The notes under the pieces were generated by a model. That model was not told the DNA's origin. It made no database searches and saw only the letters and a program-made list of their open reading frames with translations. Made by a program: the position numbers and the translations under genes. From Bacillota bacterium (GTDB taxonomy: Bacteria > Bacillota > Clostridia > Peptostreptococcales > Anaerovoracaceae): DNA of 33,552 nucleotides. Below, piece by piece: positions 22,072 through 31,242 of the stretch (positions are counted from its first letter, which is position 1; each line of letters begins with the position of its first letter). The DNA lies in assembly GCA_022793795.1 (NCBI GenBank), contig JAAWDM010000030.1, positions 1 to 33,552 of the forward strand, given 5' to 3'.

Positions 22072-23817
22072 ATGCGAGAACAACTCAATGCTCTACGCGA
22101 AAAGATGAGAGAAAGACACGTGGATGGATACCTGATTCCCACCACGGATTTTCATGGTTCGGAATATGTGAACGATTATTTTAAATGTAGAGAGTATATT
22201 TCTGGATTTACAGGCTCAGCGGGAACTTTGCTGGTGTTAATGAACGACGCCATGCTATGGACCGATGGGCGTTATTTTTTACAGGCGGCAGACCAGCTGG
22301 CTGGCAGCGGAATTCGGCTCATGAAGGAAGGGGAGCCGGAAACCCCGACTTTGGAGGATGCTCTAAAAGATGCATTGCCACAAGGCGGATGTTTAGGATT
22401 CGACGGACGGGTGGTGAATTTTCTCCTAGGCGAGAAGCTGGAAAAGAATTTCAACCTTTCCTATGATATGGATTTGGCTGGCCAGGTTTGGGAACAAAGA
22501 CCAGTGTTAAAGCCGTCAAAGATTTATCCTCTTTCTGACCAGGTTACCGGAGAAGGGGTTGTTTCCAAGCTGAAAAGAGTACGGCAGGCCATGGAGGAAG
22601 AGGGTGCGGATTACCATCTGATTACCAAATTGGAGGAGATTGCATGGCTCACCAACCTTCGGGGAAGAGATGTGGCCAATACGCCGGTATTCTTTGCCTT
22701 TGCTCTGATAGAGAAGGAGCGGGCTCGATTTTTTGTCCTAGATGAAAGGATGGGCGGCATTGGAGACCGCTGGGACGAGACGGCCCAGGGAAGACTGGAA
22801 ATCCTTCCATATTTTGAAATTTTCCGAGCATTGGAAGAGTTGCCAGCAGGAAGGATTTTGCTGGATGAAAAGGTAGCCAGCTATGCAGCGGTAAAGGCAA
22901 TTCCGGAGAATGTAAGGATTTTAAACGAGCCGGATCCGGCAGAGCTGATGAAGGCGGTAAAGAATCCCATAGAAATTGAAAGCGCCAAGGCGGTTCATGT
23001 GAAGGATGGTATTGCCATGGTGGAATTTATCCATTGGCTGAAAGAAAATGTAGGAAAGACCAGATTGAGCGAGCTGTCGGTTTCCGATTATCTGGAAGAG
23101 TGTCGACGGAGGAACGGGGCTTATGACTTGAGTTTTGTTACGATTTCCGGCTATATGGAACATGGAGCCATCGTTCACTATGAGGTAACGGAGGATTCAG
23201 ATAAAGAATTGGGGCCAGAAGGATTTTTGCTGGTAGACTCGGGGGGCCAGTATGACGGCGGTACCACGGATATTACGAGAACCATTGCCCTGGGGCCTCT
23301 TTCTGACAAGATGAAGGAGCACTATACCTTGGTGATGAAGAGCCATATTGCATTGGCTACTGCAAGGTTTGCCAAGGGTATCTCCGGCCTAACTCTGGAT
23401 CAACTGACCAGAGAACCTTTAAAGGCCGCAGGGCTTGACTATAAACATGGAACGGGTCACGGGGTGGGACATATGCTCAGCGTCCATGAGGGGCCGTGTA
23501 CCATCAGTCTGAAAGGGGAGAACAGCCCGATTTTGCCTGCCATGATTTTAAGCGACGAACCAGGAATCTATTTGGAAGGCCAATACGGAATCCGCCTGGA
23601 GAACGAGATTTTGTGTATAGAAGGAACCGACGATTTCTGCGGATTTGAGCCGATTACATGGTGCCCTTGGGAGCGTCAGGCCATCGTAAAAGAGATGTTG
23701 ACTGAAGAGGAAATCGCCTGGATTGACCAGTATCATCAGAAGGTCTATGAAATTCTGTCTCCTGGGTTACAGGATGCAGAACGGCAATGGCTGAAAGGAG
23801 AGACGGCGCCGTTATAG
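22072..23817 (+). CDS. pepP: Xaa-Pro aminopeptidase, M24 family, 581 aa
   Basis: Releases an N-terminal residue preceding proline, a cytoplasmic peptide-degrading step. An N-terminal creatinase-like domain (residues about 1-300, with DAMLWTDGRYFLQAADQL) is followed by a pita-bread M24 catalytic domain. Metal ligands are visible: Asp in LLVDSGGQYDGGTTDITRT, His in GTGHGVGHMLSVHEGP, Glu in DEPGIY, and Glu in RLENEI. Its length, near 580-600, is that of the long bacterial/eukaryotic XPNPEP-like subgroup with a C-terminal extension. ATG (22,072) follows AGGAGGAGAAGGA. It is the first clearly chromosomal enzyme right of the element. The symbol is by family analogy. Confidence 0.88.
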   Translation: MREQLNALREKMRERHVDGYLIPTTDFHGSEYVNDYFKCREYISGFTGSAGTLLVLMNDAMLWTDGRYFLQAADQLAGSGIRLMKEGEPETPTLEDALKDALPQGGCLGFDGRVVNFLLGEKLEKNFNLSYDMDLAGQVWEQRPVLKPSKIYPLSDQVTGEGVVSKLKRVRQAMEEEGADYHLITKLEEIAWLTNLRGRDVANTPVFFAFALIEKERARFFVLDERMGGIGDRWDETAQGRLEILPYFEIFRALEELPAGRILLDEKVASYAAVKAIPENVRILNEPDPAELMKAVKNPIEIESAKAVHVKDGIAMVEFIHWLKENVGKTRLSELSVSDYLEECRRRNGAYDLSFVTISGYMEHGAIVHYEVTEDSDKELGPEGFLLVDSGGQYDGGTTDITRTIALGPLSDKMKEHYTLVMKSHIALATARFAKGISGLTLDQLTREPLKAAGLDYKHGTGHGVGHMLSVHEGPCTISLKGENSPILPAMILSDEPGIYLEGQYGIRLENEILCIEGTDDFCGFEPITWCPWERQAIVKEMLTEEEIAWIDQYHQKVYEILSPGLQDAERQWLKGETAPL

Positions 23818-23926
23818 ACGTAATAGACGTGATAGAGAAAGTGTGAATATATAAAGTTGTGTGAGCATGGAATCGGCGGCGGGCTGGTTTCAGGAAAGGT
23901 GTGGTGCAGACGTGGAAGAAAGAAAT

Positions 23927-25426
23927 ATGCAGGAGCAGGAAACTACGGAAACGGCTGAAACAGCTGGAAGGACGGCTGTCGAGAACCAAGGGAAGGAAGA
24001 GAATCAAGGAAACGAGGAAACCCAAGAAACCCAAGGGGTAACTTTAAAACGAAATAAATATGAAATGGATATGTGCAGTGGGTCGGTATTGAAAAAGATG
24101 CTGATTTACTCCTTGCCACTGATGTTTTCCGGTATCCTGCAGCTTCTCTTCAATGCTGCTGATATCGTGGTGGTTGGCCGGTTTGCAGGAGATAACTCTT
24201 TGGCGGCGGTAGGCTCCACTGGCTCTCTTATCAATCTGCTGACCAATCTGTTCATTGGCCTGTCGGTGGGCGCCAATGTATTGACAGCCAAGTATTATGG
24301 AGCCAAGAAGTCCAAACTTTTAACAGAGACTGTCCATACCTCCATGATGCTTAGTATCATCAGCGGTATCTTTCTCACGGTGGTAGGGGTCTTAGGCGCT
24401 CATTGGATTCTCCATCTCATGAACACACCTGACGAAGTGTTGGGCTTGGCCACCGTTTACCTTCGTATTTACTTTTTGGGAATGCCAGCCATGATGGTCT
24501 ACAACTTTGGAAGCGCCATTTTGCGAGCTGTGGGCGACACCAGACGGCCTCTGTATATTTTAGCGGTGGCTGGGGTCATCAATGTAATTCTCAACCTGAT
24601 TTTTGTCATTGCGATGAAAATGGATGTGGCGGGAGTAGCAGCGGCGACTTCCATCTCCCAGTTTATTTCTGCTGGGCTGATCGTTCGCTGCATGATGCAG
24701 GGGCAAGGGAGTATGCGGCTTCGGTTTAAGCTGCTGATGATACATTGGGATATTTTGAAGCGAATCCTAAGAATCGGAATCCCGGCAGGACTTTCAGGGA
24801 TTCTCTTTTCCATCTCCAACGTGTTTATCCAAGCTGCTGTCAACGGCTTTGGAAATGTGGTTATGGCAGGGAACTCGGCGGCCTCCAATGTGGAGGGTTT
24901 CGTCTATGTGGCCATGAACGCCTTTTATCAGGCCAATCTGTCTTTTACTAGTCAAAACGTGGGAGCAGGGCGGTACGACAGAGTCAATAAGATTTTGATC
25001 TGGTCTCTGGTCTGCGTCACTGTTACCGGCGTGGTGTTGGGCAACCTGGTCTATCTGTTCGGTCATCCTCTGCTGAGTATCTACAGCCCAAGCGAGGCGG
25101 TGATAGAGGCAGGAATTCAGCGATTTGCCATCATCTGTACCACCTACGCTCTGGGCGGCATTATGGATACTCTGGTAGGCGCCCTTAGGGGTCTGGGTCA
25201 TTCGGTATTGCCAATGCTGGTAACCATGGTGGGCGTCTGCGGGCTCCGGCTTTTGTGGATTGGCACCGGTTTTCGACTGGCCCAGTTCCACACCACTACC
25301 ATGCTGTATATGTCATATCCAGTGACCTGGACTCTAACCTCCATCGTACATATCATCTGTTATATTGTAATTATGAAAAAGATTATGACTGGGCTTCGCC
25401 ACCAAAATAAACCCGAGGAGGCCTAG
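23927..25426 (+). CDS. MATE family efflux transporter, 499 aa
   Basis: Membrane protein of the multidrug and toxic compound extrusion family, usually coupled to Na+ or H+. About twelve hydrophobic segments begin near residue 55 with KKMLIYSLPLMFSGILQLLF and NAADIVVVGRFAG, the classic MATE opening, followed by VGSTGSLINLLTNLFIGLSV and later NFGSAILRAVGDTRRPL. The acidic Glu/Gln/Thr-rich N-terminal tail (residues about 1-43) is longer than usual. The start is uncertain: ATG 23,927 has GGAAG upstream, ATG 23,867 and GTG 23,861 are alternatives. Its 3' end overlaps the alanine racemase gene tail-to-tail by 44 bp. Substrate unknown. Confidence 0.88.
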   Translation: MQEQETTETAETAGRTAVENQGKEENQGNEETQETQGVTLKRNKYEMDMCSGSVLKKMLIYSLPLMFSGILQLLFNAADIVVVGRFAGDNSLAAVGSTGSLINLLTNLFIGLSVGANVLTAKYYGAKKSKLLTETVHTSMMLSIISGIFLTVVGVLGAHWILHLMNTPDEVLGLATVYLRIYFLGMPAMMVYNFGSAILRAVGDTRRPLYILAVAGVINVILNLIFVIAMKMDVAGVAAATSISQFISAGLIVRCMMQGQGSMRLRFKLLMIHWDILKRILRIGIPAGLSGILFSISNVFIQAAVNGFGNVVMAGNSAASNVEGFVYVAMNAFYQANLSFTSQNVGAGRYDRVNKILIWSLVCVTVTGVVLGNLVYLFGHPLLSIYSPSEAVIEAGIQRFAIICTTYALGGIMDTLVGALRGLGHSVLPMLVTMVGVCGLRLLWIGTGFRLAQFHTTTMLYMSYPVTWTLTSIVHIICYIVIMKKIMTGLRHQNKPEEA

Positions 25427-26525
25427 CGGTGATGCGGGCAATGATGTCGTTCTTGTTGGTGCCAGCCAGCTTAGAGGCTTCCTCAATGGTCATGGAGCCG
25501 TCGTGGCCGTCACCGTATATGATGGCTTCCATGCCACAGCAGACACCAGGTATGTGGGTCACGTCAGCCAGACATTGATCCATACAAATAACCCCCACGA
25601 TAGGCGCCTTTATGCCGTTTATAATGACATAACCTAAATCTCTTAAATTGCGAGGATAGCCGTCTGCATAGCCAAAAGGCAATGTGGCGATAAGGCTGTC
25701 CTTTTCTGCTTTCCACAGGTAATCATAGCTGACCCCTTGGCCAGCCGGAATCTGATGGAGCTGTGAGATGGCGGTGCGGAAGGTCATAACCTGCTTGATA
25801 GGAAGAACGCCTTCTGTAAAACCTCGCATCCCATAGAGGATAGCGCCGGGACGAACCATGTTCATATGATACTGGGGATAGTCCACAGTGGCGATACTAT
25901 CAGCGATATGTCGATAGCGGAAGGTGCATCCAGCAGCTTCCAGTTCTTTGATGAACTGACAGAAGGTCTGATACTGGGCCTCATCCTCTGCCTTTCCAGC
26001 TAGGGCTAAATGACTGAAAATTCCCTCAACCTCCAGGTTTGGCAGACCAAACATCTGACAGATTTCATCTCGAAACTCTGGGGAAGGAATTCTGCCCAGA
26101 CGGTGAAAACCGGTGTCAACTTTGATATGTACGCGAACTGTAACACCTTTGGAAGCCGCCAGCTCGCTTAGAATTTGGGCCTGCTCCAATGTAAAGATGG
26201 TTTGGGTAATCTGATTTTCTACCACATAGGACAGGAGACGGTCTGGGGTATGGCCTAAAATAAACAGGGGCGCCTTCGGATAAGCATGGCGCAGCTCCAT
26301 GGCTTCTGTTAGGGTAGCCACTGCCAGGTAGTCGGCGCCATTTTCCAGCAGGGTAGGCGCGATACCTACTGCCCCGTGGCCGTAACCATTGGCTTTGATA
26401 ACAGCCATAATGGCCACTTGGTCTCCCACCAGGTTTCGTATTTCTCTTAGATTTTGTGCCATGCGTCCAAGGTCTATTTGCACCTGAGTATCCCGTAAAA
26501 CAGTGGCTTCTCTTTGATTTTCCAT
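25383..26525 (-). CDS. alr: Alanine racemase, 380 aa
   Basis: PLP-dependent enzyme converting L-Ala and D-Ala for peptidoglycan. The PLP lysine lies in AVIKANGYGHGAVGIAP (residues about 42-58). The catalytic Tyr region appears in the C-terminal domain as GVSYDYLWKAEKDSL, and MCMDQ-type motif appears as VICMDQCLADVTH. VRPGAILYGM is the conserved turn near the substrate. Length is normal. ATG (26,525) has GGAGGA upstream. It is read toward and overlaps the MATE gene; an unusual leader hairpin sits just upstream of its RBS. Confidence 0.93.
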   Translation of the reverse strand: MENQREATVLRDTQVQIDLGRMAQNLREIRNLVGDQVAIMAVIKANGYGHGAVGIAPTLLENGADYLAVATLTEAMELRHAYPKAPLFILGHTPDRLLSYVVENQITQTIFTLEQAQILSELAASKGVTVRVHIKVDTGFHRLGRIPSPEFRDEICQMFGLPNLEVEGIFSHLALAGKAEDEAQYQTFCQFIKELEAAGCTFRYRHIADSIATVDYPQYHMNMVRPGAILYGMRGFTEGVLPIKQVMTFRTAISQLHQIPAGQGVSYDYLWKAEKDSLIATLPFGYADGYPRNLRDLGYVIINGIKAPIVGVICMDQCLADVTHIPGVCCGMEAIIYGDGHDGSMTIEEASKLAGTNKNDIIARITARPPRVYFGGEAQS

Positions 26526-26543
26526 ATATCTTCCTCCTCGTGA

Positions 26544-26592
26544 GGTCGGCTTATTTCATGATATTCCGTGATTCTGCATCCTTGAGCCGACC
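26544..26592 (-). promoter_or_regulatory. Hairpin in the leader of alr
   Basis: GGTCGGCT (26,544-26,551) and AGCCGACC (26,585-26,592) form a perfect 8-bp stem around a 33-base loop. On the alr mRNA it ends just before the GAGGAGG ribosome binding site, so it could influence translation. No T-tract follows on the alr strand. The rest of the gap to lysA (26,593-26,751) shows nothing I can name. Confidence 0.4.
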
Positions 26593-26751
26593 AACTATGG
26601 CCTATTATATTACGACGGCAGATAGAAAGCAATATGGAGTTTTTAGAGGGTTAGTCCTGATTTCTGGATTGTGCTTCCGGAAAAACGGATATAGTTGGTG
26701 GGAAAAGAGCCTAAATCCCATGGAAAGCGGATAAAACTTCAAAAAAAGCCT

Positions 26752-26781
26752 TTGGCATGGATTTTGCTAAGTAAGTATATA
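26752..26781 (+). promoter_or_regulatory. Possible lysA promoter
   Basis: TTGGCA (26,752-26,757) and TATATA (26,776-26,781) lie 18 bp apart, 52 bases before the lysA ATG. Another reading uses TTGCAA near 26,783 with TAATAT near 26,807. No lysine riboswitch elements were recognised in the leader. Confidence 0.35.
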
Positions 26782-26833
26782 TTGCAAAATAAATAGTATA
26801 GCATGTAATATGGAGACAGGAGTGTAAAAGGAT

Positions 26834-28114
26834 ATGATAAGAGAAATTAGAGACAACATACTATATTTCGATGGTTGTAATACAGTAGAACTAGCTCAAA
26901 AGTACGGTACTCCGCTGTATGTGTATTCAGAGACAGACCTTCGCGGTCGTTTCGCAGAATTGCGCCAGGGATTTATAGAAAAATATCCAAGAACAAGGGT
27001 TGCTTACGCGGCTAAAGCATTCTTTCCTCTGGCTATGGCGAAACTGGTGAAGGAAGAAAATATGTGCGTGGATGTGGTTTCCGGCGGTGAATTGTACACG
27101 GCAATCAAAGCGGGCCTGCCTGCAGAGCAGATTGAGTTTAATGGAAACAATAAATCTCGGACTGAACTGGAGATGGCTGTGGAGTATGGCATCGGCCGCA
27201 TCATTGTAGACGGACTGGATGAGCTTTCTATCATTGAAGAGGTTTGCAAGGAAAAGGGTAAGACGGCAAAGGTACTTCTTCGGGTAACGCCTGGTGTAAA
27301 GAGCAGTTCCCATGACTACATTGTGACTGGAAAGAAGGATTCTAAGTTCGGAATTCCTTTGGATGACGAAGTGATTTTACCACAGGTAAAGGCGGCAATC
27401 GATTCATCTGTCATTGATTTTTATGGAATTCACTTCCATGTGGGTTCCCAGCTCTTTGACAACGATTCTCATTTGCAGGCCCTGGACATCATCCTGAAGC
27501 TGGCAGATAAGATTAGAGAGAATTTTCAGTATGAGCTGAAGGAAATCAATTTGGGCGGCGGTTTCGGCGTCACCTATGTGGCAGAAGAGAGGAAATCCTT
27601 TTCCTATTTTATAGATCCGATGATGGAGCGCATCGAAGCCTACTATCAGGAAAAAGGTGTGGAAAGACCAAATGTGGTCATTGAGCCTGGCCGCAGTATT
27701 GCAGCAGAGGCTGGTATCACCTTATATACCATCGGTACCCAGAAGGATATTAAAGGAATACGCAAATATGTGTCTGTAGACGGGGGTATGACTGACAATA
27801 TTCGTCCCGCATTGTATCAGGCAGAATATACTGGTGTCATTGCCAATAAAGCAGATGCACCGAAGGAGCAGGTGGTTACCGTCTGCGGAAAATGTTGTGA
27901 ATCAGGAGATATTCTCATTGACAACTTATCCATTGCCCTGCCGGAGAGAGGGGACGTTTTGGCCGTATTCTCCACTGGAGCTTATGGTTACACCATGGCC
28001 AGCAATTACAACAAAAATCTCATACCTGGCGTGGTTTTTGTTCGGGAAGGAAAAGATAGACTGGTAGTAAAGCCTCAGACCTTTGAGGATCTCCTACGAA
28101 ATGAGATGGAGTAA
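26834..28114 (+). CDS. lysA: Diaminopimelate decarboxylase, 426 aa
   Basis: Last step of lysine synthesis: decarboxylates meso-diaminopimelate to L-lysine with PLP. The PLP lysine lies in VAYAAKAFFPLAMA (residues about 56-69). Other family signatures are visible: HVGSQL (His for PLP stacking), INLGGGFGV, VVIEPGRSIAA, CGKCCESGD and GAYGYTMASNYN. The N-terminal TIM-barrel and C-terminal beta domain are complete at normal length. ATG (26,834) has AGGAG-like sequence ahead. A terminator lies immediately after it, so it is probably a single-gene transcript. Confidence 0.94.
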   Translation: MIREIRDNILYFDGCNTVELAQKYGTPLYVYSETDLRGRFAELRQGFIEKYPRTRVAYAAKAFFPLAMAKLVKEENMCVDVVSGGELYTAIKAGLPAEQIEFNGNNKSRTELEMAVEYGIGRIIVDGLDELSIIEEVCKEKGKTAKVLLRVTPGVKSSSHDYIVTGKKDSKFGIPLDDEVILPQVKAAIDSSVIDFYGIHFHVGSQLFDNDSHLQALDIILKLADKIRENFQYELKEINLGGGFGVTYVAEERKSFSYFIDPMMERIEAYYQEKGVERPNVVIEPGRSIAAEAGITLYTIGTQKDIKGIRKYVSVDGGMTDNIRPALYQAEYTGVIANKADAPKEQVVTVCGKCCESGDILIDNLSIALPERGDVLAVFSTGAYGYTMASNYNKNLIPGVVFVREGKDRLVVKPQTFEDLLRNEME

Positions 28115-28151
28115 TACTCCTTAGAGAATGAAATAGAGCTTTCCATGAAAG

Positions 28152-28204
28152 AAGCCGCTTTTTAGCTGGTGATAGGATGTAACCGACTAAGAGGCGGCTT
28201 TTTT
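28152..28204 (+). terminator. Terminator after lysA
   Basis: AAGCCGC (28,152-28,158) pairs with GCGGCTT (28,194-28,200), with TAG/CTA and TGGT/ACC(G) pairing inside, followed by Ts to 28,205. It ends the lysA transcript 38 bases after the stop. Confidence 0.7.
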
Positions 28205-28205
28205 C

Positions 28206-28541
28206 TGTTGCGCGGGGCGAGAATTTCGATATTTTTGTTAATATATAAAAATTATCGAAGCCACTTTTTGATTTTAAATATTTATGCTTATAAATGGAAA
28301 TTTATACTACTGTTTCATATGTAAAATAGCTTGTGTACCTGCTGTCAATCAAAATTTAGGTCTTTGATTCTGACTTCCAGACTGCATTTTGAGGGGAGAA
28401 GGCCCTTTAGCTTTGGAAATTCGATAAAAGCTTCGAATATTAAAAAAATATCGAATTTCTTCACACAGTTTTCACATAAGGGGCTAAAACACCATGAATA
28501 GATGGTGCATATGTTGGGAGCGTTGGAGCATGCCGGACAAT
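28206..28541. other. Gene-free A+T-rich stretch
   Basis: No credible gene, tRNA or known RNA is seen. It holds scattered TTCGATA/TATCGAA pairs, such as TTTCGATA (28,226 region) with TTATCGAA, and TTCGATA with ATATCGAA near 28,425-28,456, which would form weak hairpins. It may simply be intergenic spacer before the trmO promoter. Confidence 0.5.
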
Positions 28542-28570
28542 TTGCATTTGCCTGGTCGCCATGGTAGAAT
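28542..28570 (+). promoter_or_regulatory. trmO promoter
   Basis: TTGCAT (28,542-28,547) and TAGAAT (28,565-28,570) are separated by 17 bp and lie 29 bases before the trmO ATG, a good vegetative promoter. Confidence 0.65.
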
Positions 28571-28599
28571 GAGGGTACAAAATCAAAGGAGGAAGACAG

Positions 28600-29310
28600 A
28601 TGACCAGTCCATCCATAGAAAATTCAGAAAGTTCGCATATGGAAATACCCATGAGGCCCATTGCCTATATTCACAGCGATTTTAAAGAAAAGTTTGGGAT
28701 TCCAAGGCAAAGCGGCCTGGCCTCCACCAAGGCAGAGATTGTCTTTGTTCCGCCCTATAACAAGCCGGAAGCAGTAAGGGGGCTTGAGGGGTTTTCACAT
28801 ATCTGGCTGCTATGGGCCTTTTCAGAAAATATAAAGCAGGATGGAAGTTGGTCGGCCACAGTCAGACCGCCTCGGCTTGGAGGAAACGTGCGAATGGGCG
28901 TATTTGCCACCAGGTCGCCTTTCCGGCCTAATCCTATCGGCATGTCTTGCGTTGAACTGGAAGGGATTACGATGGAAAAAGAGGGGCCGGTACTTCACAT
29001 CGTGGGTGCGGACTTAATGGATAAAACCCCTATATTGGACATCAAGCCGTATCTTCTTTACAGCGATTCCAGACCAGAGGCTACAGGAGGGTTTGTCGGA
29101 GAGACAGAGTTTCATCTACTGAAGGTAAAGCTGCCAGAGACTCTGACAGCCACCATGTCTGAAGAGGAACAGAAGGCTTTGATAGAGGTACTTTCACAGG
29201 ATCCCAGACCCTCCTATCAGACGGACTCGGAGAGAGTGTACGGCATGACCTATCGGGATATGGAAATACGGTTTACTGTGACGGGAGATGTTCTGACGGT
29301 TATAGGATAA
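28600..29310 (+). CDS. trmO: tRNA (t6A37) N6-methyltransferase TrmO-like, 236 aa
   Basis: SAM-dependent enzyme of the TsaA/YaeB family that methylates t6A at position 37 of ANN-reading tRNAs. The family core is complete: MRPIAYIHSDFKEKFGIPRQ (residues about 18-37), LEGFSHIWLLWAF (61-73), PPRLGGN with GVFATRSPFRPNPIG, and LDIKPYLLYSD. The N-terminal 17 residues (MTSPSIENSESSHMEIP) are an extension. The start ATG has AAAGGAGGAAGACAG ahead. It stands alone between its own promoter and terminator. Confidence 0.88.
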   Translation: MTSPSIENSESSHMEIPMRPIAYIHSDFKEKFGIPRQSGLASTKAEIVFVPPYNKPEAVRGLEGFSHIWLLWAFSENIKQDGSWSATVRPPRLGGNVRMGVFATRSPFRPNPIGMSCVELEGITMEKEGPVLHIVGADLMDKTPILDIKPYLLYSDSRPEATGGFVGETEFHLLKVKLPETLTATMSEEEQKALIEVLSQDPRPSYQTDSERVYGMTYRDMEIRFTVTGDVLTVIG

Positions 29311-29322
29311 TAGGGTAGAAAC

Positions 29323-29380
29323 AGGCTTTGTAAAAGGGAGTTTAAAAAAATAACTTTTCCAAAGCCTTTCCTTTATTTTT
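29323..29380 (+). terminator. Terminator after trmO
   Basis: AGGCTTTGTAAAAG (29,323-29,336) pairs with CTTTTCCAAAGCCT (29,354-29,367) with one mismatch, followed by a T-rich run to 29,380. Confidence 0.7.
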
Positions 29381-29400
29381 GCAGCTGTTTAGAGGAAAGA

Positions 29401-29429
29401 TTGTATTTTGCTGGGATTCCCTCTAAAAT
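29401..29429 (+). promoter_or_regulatory. Promoter of the decarboxylase operon
   Basis: TTGTAT (29,401-29,406) and TAAAAT (29,424-29,429) are 17 bp apart. The gene's most likely ATG is 62 bases further on at 29,491, so the TTG codon at 29,401 is better read as part of this promoter than as a start. Confidence 0.6.
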
Positions 29430-29490
29430 GAAAATAGAGAATGGGAGAAGAAGCAGCCGTAGCTACGAAAACATAAAATGGAGGAACGCG

Positions 29491-30846
29491 ATGTATGTAG
29501 CAGACAGAACCCAGATGACGACAGGAATGAAAAGAATCTATGATATGCTGGATCTGGGCAGTTTTGTAGAGATCGGAGAAGGAATCACCGCCAGACTGAC
29601 GGATTTTTACGGGCCGGACACCATCGAGGAATCTGATGGTGTGATTACTGGTTATGGAACCGTTGGCGGTAACTTGGTGTACGTTTTTAGCCAGGATGGC
29701 GATGTGATGGGCGGCACCTTTGGTGAAATGCACGGTAAAAAAATTAGGAATCTGTATAAGCTGGCTATGAAGAGCCAGGCGCCGGTAATCGGCCTTTTGG
29801 ATTCCAAGGGTTTTCGGGTAGAGGAAGGCGTTGATGGACTGGATCAGTTTGGCAAACTGTACGGAACCATGGCGAGAGCTGGCAGAGAGATTTTGCAGGT
29901 TATGGCGGTTTATGGCCCTTGCGGCGGCGGCATGTCCATTGCTGCAGGTATGGCCGATTTTCTGTTTGTTGAGGAGAGCGGAAGTCTGTTTATAAACAGC
30001 CCAGGGGTGATGGATACCGCTATGGGGGATGTGGCTGGACAGGAAATCTATACAGACGGAAAATTGACCGCTAAGGAAATCAGTCAAAGAATTCGCCAGT
30101 TAATCGAATTGCTTCCGGCTGGCTCCAGCTTTTTGCCGGAGCAGCGAAACTGCGGAGATAATCTTAATCGTACTTGTCCGGAAGTGGAAAAAGCCTTGGG
30201 AGATGGGGCAGCCATCTTGAAGGCAGTATCCGACCAAAACTTTTTCCTGGAAGTAAGACCAAATTATGGAAAAGAGATGACGACAGGCTTTATCAAGCTG
30301 AATGGGCTTGTGGTAGGCGGTATGGCAAACAGCCGTGTGGAAAAAGCCCATGGCAGACTCACGGCGGATGGCTTGGATAAGGCTGCCCATTTCATAGAAC
30401 TTTGCGACAAGCTGAACATCCCTGTGATTACCATGACGGATACCGATGGATTTGATACAGACGCTACACAGGAACGGTTACTTCCAAAAGCAGCCCACCG
30501 TTTCCTCATGGCGCTGACCAGTGCGGAAGTACCGAAGATCAATATGATTATGGGAAATATTTCGGGAACGGCCTACAGTCTCCTCAATAGCAAGGGACTG
30601 GGCGCGGATTATGTGTTTATGTGGAAGGACGCTAAGGTTCGGCTGATAGACAGCAGACAGGCTGCTGAAATCATAAACCCTAAAGCGGATCCAAAGACCA
30701 TGGAGGAGCAGGCAAATGCTTATGAAGAAAGTCATTGCAGCAGCATTGCTTTGGCCCGTCATGGATATGTGGATAAGGTGATTCATCCAGAGGATAGCAG
30801 AAAATATCTCATTGGCGCGTTGGATACTTTTGCCAATGTATATTAA
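29491..30846 (+). CDS. Acyl-CoA-type carboxyltransferase subunit (MmdA/GcdA/12S-like), 451 aa
   Basis: Transfers carboxyl groups between an acyl-CoA and biotin. It has the crotonase-like carboxyltransferase fold: GGTFGEMHGKKI (near residue 72), VIGLLDSKGFRVEEGVDGL, a Gly-rich oxyanion hole in VYGPCGGGMSIAAGMADF, and the second-half block PVITMTDTDGFDTDATQE with GNISGTAYSLLNSKGLGAD. I start at ATG 29,491 (MYVADRTQMTT) with GGAGG ahead. Length is shorter than typical MmdA (about 510) or GcdA (about 590). Substrate (propionyl/methylmalonyl-CoA, glutaconyl-CoA or another) cannot be read from the sequence. It heads a five-gene operon with a Na+ pump. Confidence 0.85.
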   Translation: MYVADRTQMTTGMKRIYDMLDLGSFVEIGEGITARLTDFYGPDTIEESDGVITGYGTVGGNLVYVFSQDGDVMGGTFGEMHGKKIRNLYKLAMKSQAPVIGLLDSKGFRVEEGVDGLDQFGKLYGTMARAGREILQVMAVYGPCGGGMSIAAGMADFLFVEESGSLFINSPGVMDTAMGDVAGQEIYTDGKLTAKEISQRIRQLIELLPAGSSFLPEQRNCGDNLNRTCPEVEKALGDGAAILKAVSDQNFFLEVRPNYGKEMTTGFIKLNGLVVGGMANSRVEKAHGRLTADGLDKAAHFIELCDKLNIPVITMTDTDGFDTDATQERLLPKAAHRFLMALTSAEVPKINMIMGNISGTAYSLLNSKGLGADYVFMWKDAKVRLIDSRQAAEIINPKADPKTMEEQANAYEESHCSSIALARHGYVDKVIHPEDSRKYLIGALDTFANVY

Positions 30847-30871
30847 ATCGTTAAGGTAAGGGGGTTAGAGT

Positions 30872-31216
30872 ATGACATTCGGTGAGATCGTGTCAACTGC
30901 ATTGATTAACACCTTGCTGGGTATGGGTACCGTATTTGCTATGTTGCTGCTTATTAGCTTTGTGATTTCTCTGTTTCAGTTTATTCCAAAGGAGGAATCT
31001 ACTGCCGCGGGAAAGGCTACCGAAAAAGCGACAGAGACGATGAACCAGGCTGAGGATGAAGAGGATCAGGCAGAACTGGTTGCGGTTATCATGGCGGCAA
31101 TTATGGCCAGTCAGCAAAATCAAAAAGAGGGCGACGAGCTGCTTATGGCAGGACAGACACCGGCTGATGGACAGCCATGGCCTTATATCGTTCGGAGCAT
31201 TAAACGGAGAAGATAG
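30872..31216 (+). CDS. OadG-like small membrane subunit of Na+-pumping decarboxylase, 114 aa
   Basis: Small anchoring subunit (gamma in OadG, delta in Mmd) that holds the carboxyltransferase on the membrane pump. One transmembrane helix (residues about 9-32, NTLLGMGTVFAMLLLISFVI) is followed by a charged linker rich in Glu and Ala and a helix with VAVIMAAIMASQQNQ. The C-terminus PWPYIVRSIKRRR is typical of the family. It begins 26 bases after the carboxyltransferase, ATG preceded by GGGGG-rich sequence. Confidence 0.8.
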   Translation: MTFGEIVSTALINTLLGMGTVFAMLLLISFVISLFQFIPKEESTAAGKATEKATETMNQAEDEEDQAELVAVIMAAIMASQQNQKEGDELLMAGQTPADGQPWPYIVRSIKRRR

Positions 31217-31242
31217 AGAATAGACAAGGAGGAATTTTCCAT

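Noticed and set aside
26456-26734. 92-codon plus-strand frame between alr and lysA
   Set aside because: It begins inside alr on the opposite strand, has no recognisable protein features and no RBS.
29401-30846. TTG start at 29,401 for the carboxyltransferase
   Set aside because: That TTG is part of a good -35 box; ATG 29,491 has GGAGG and matches the family N-terminus.
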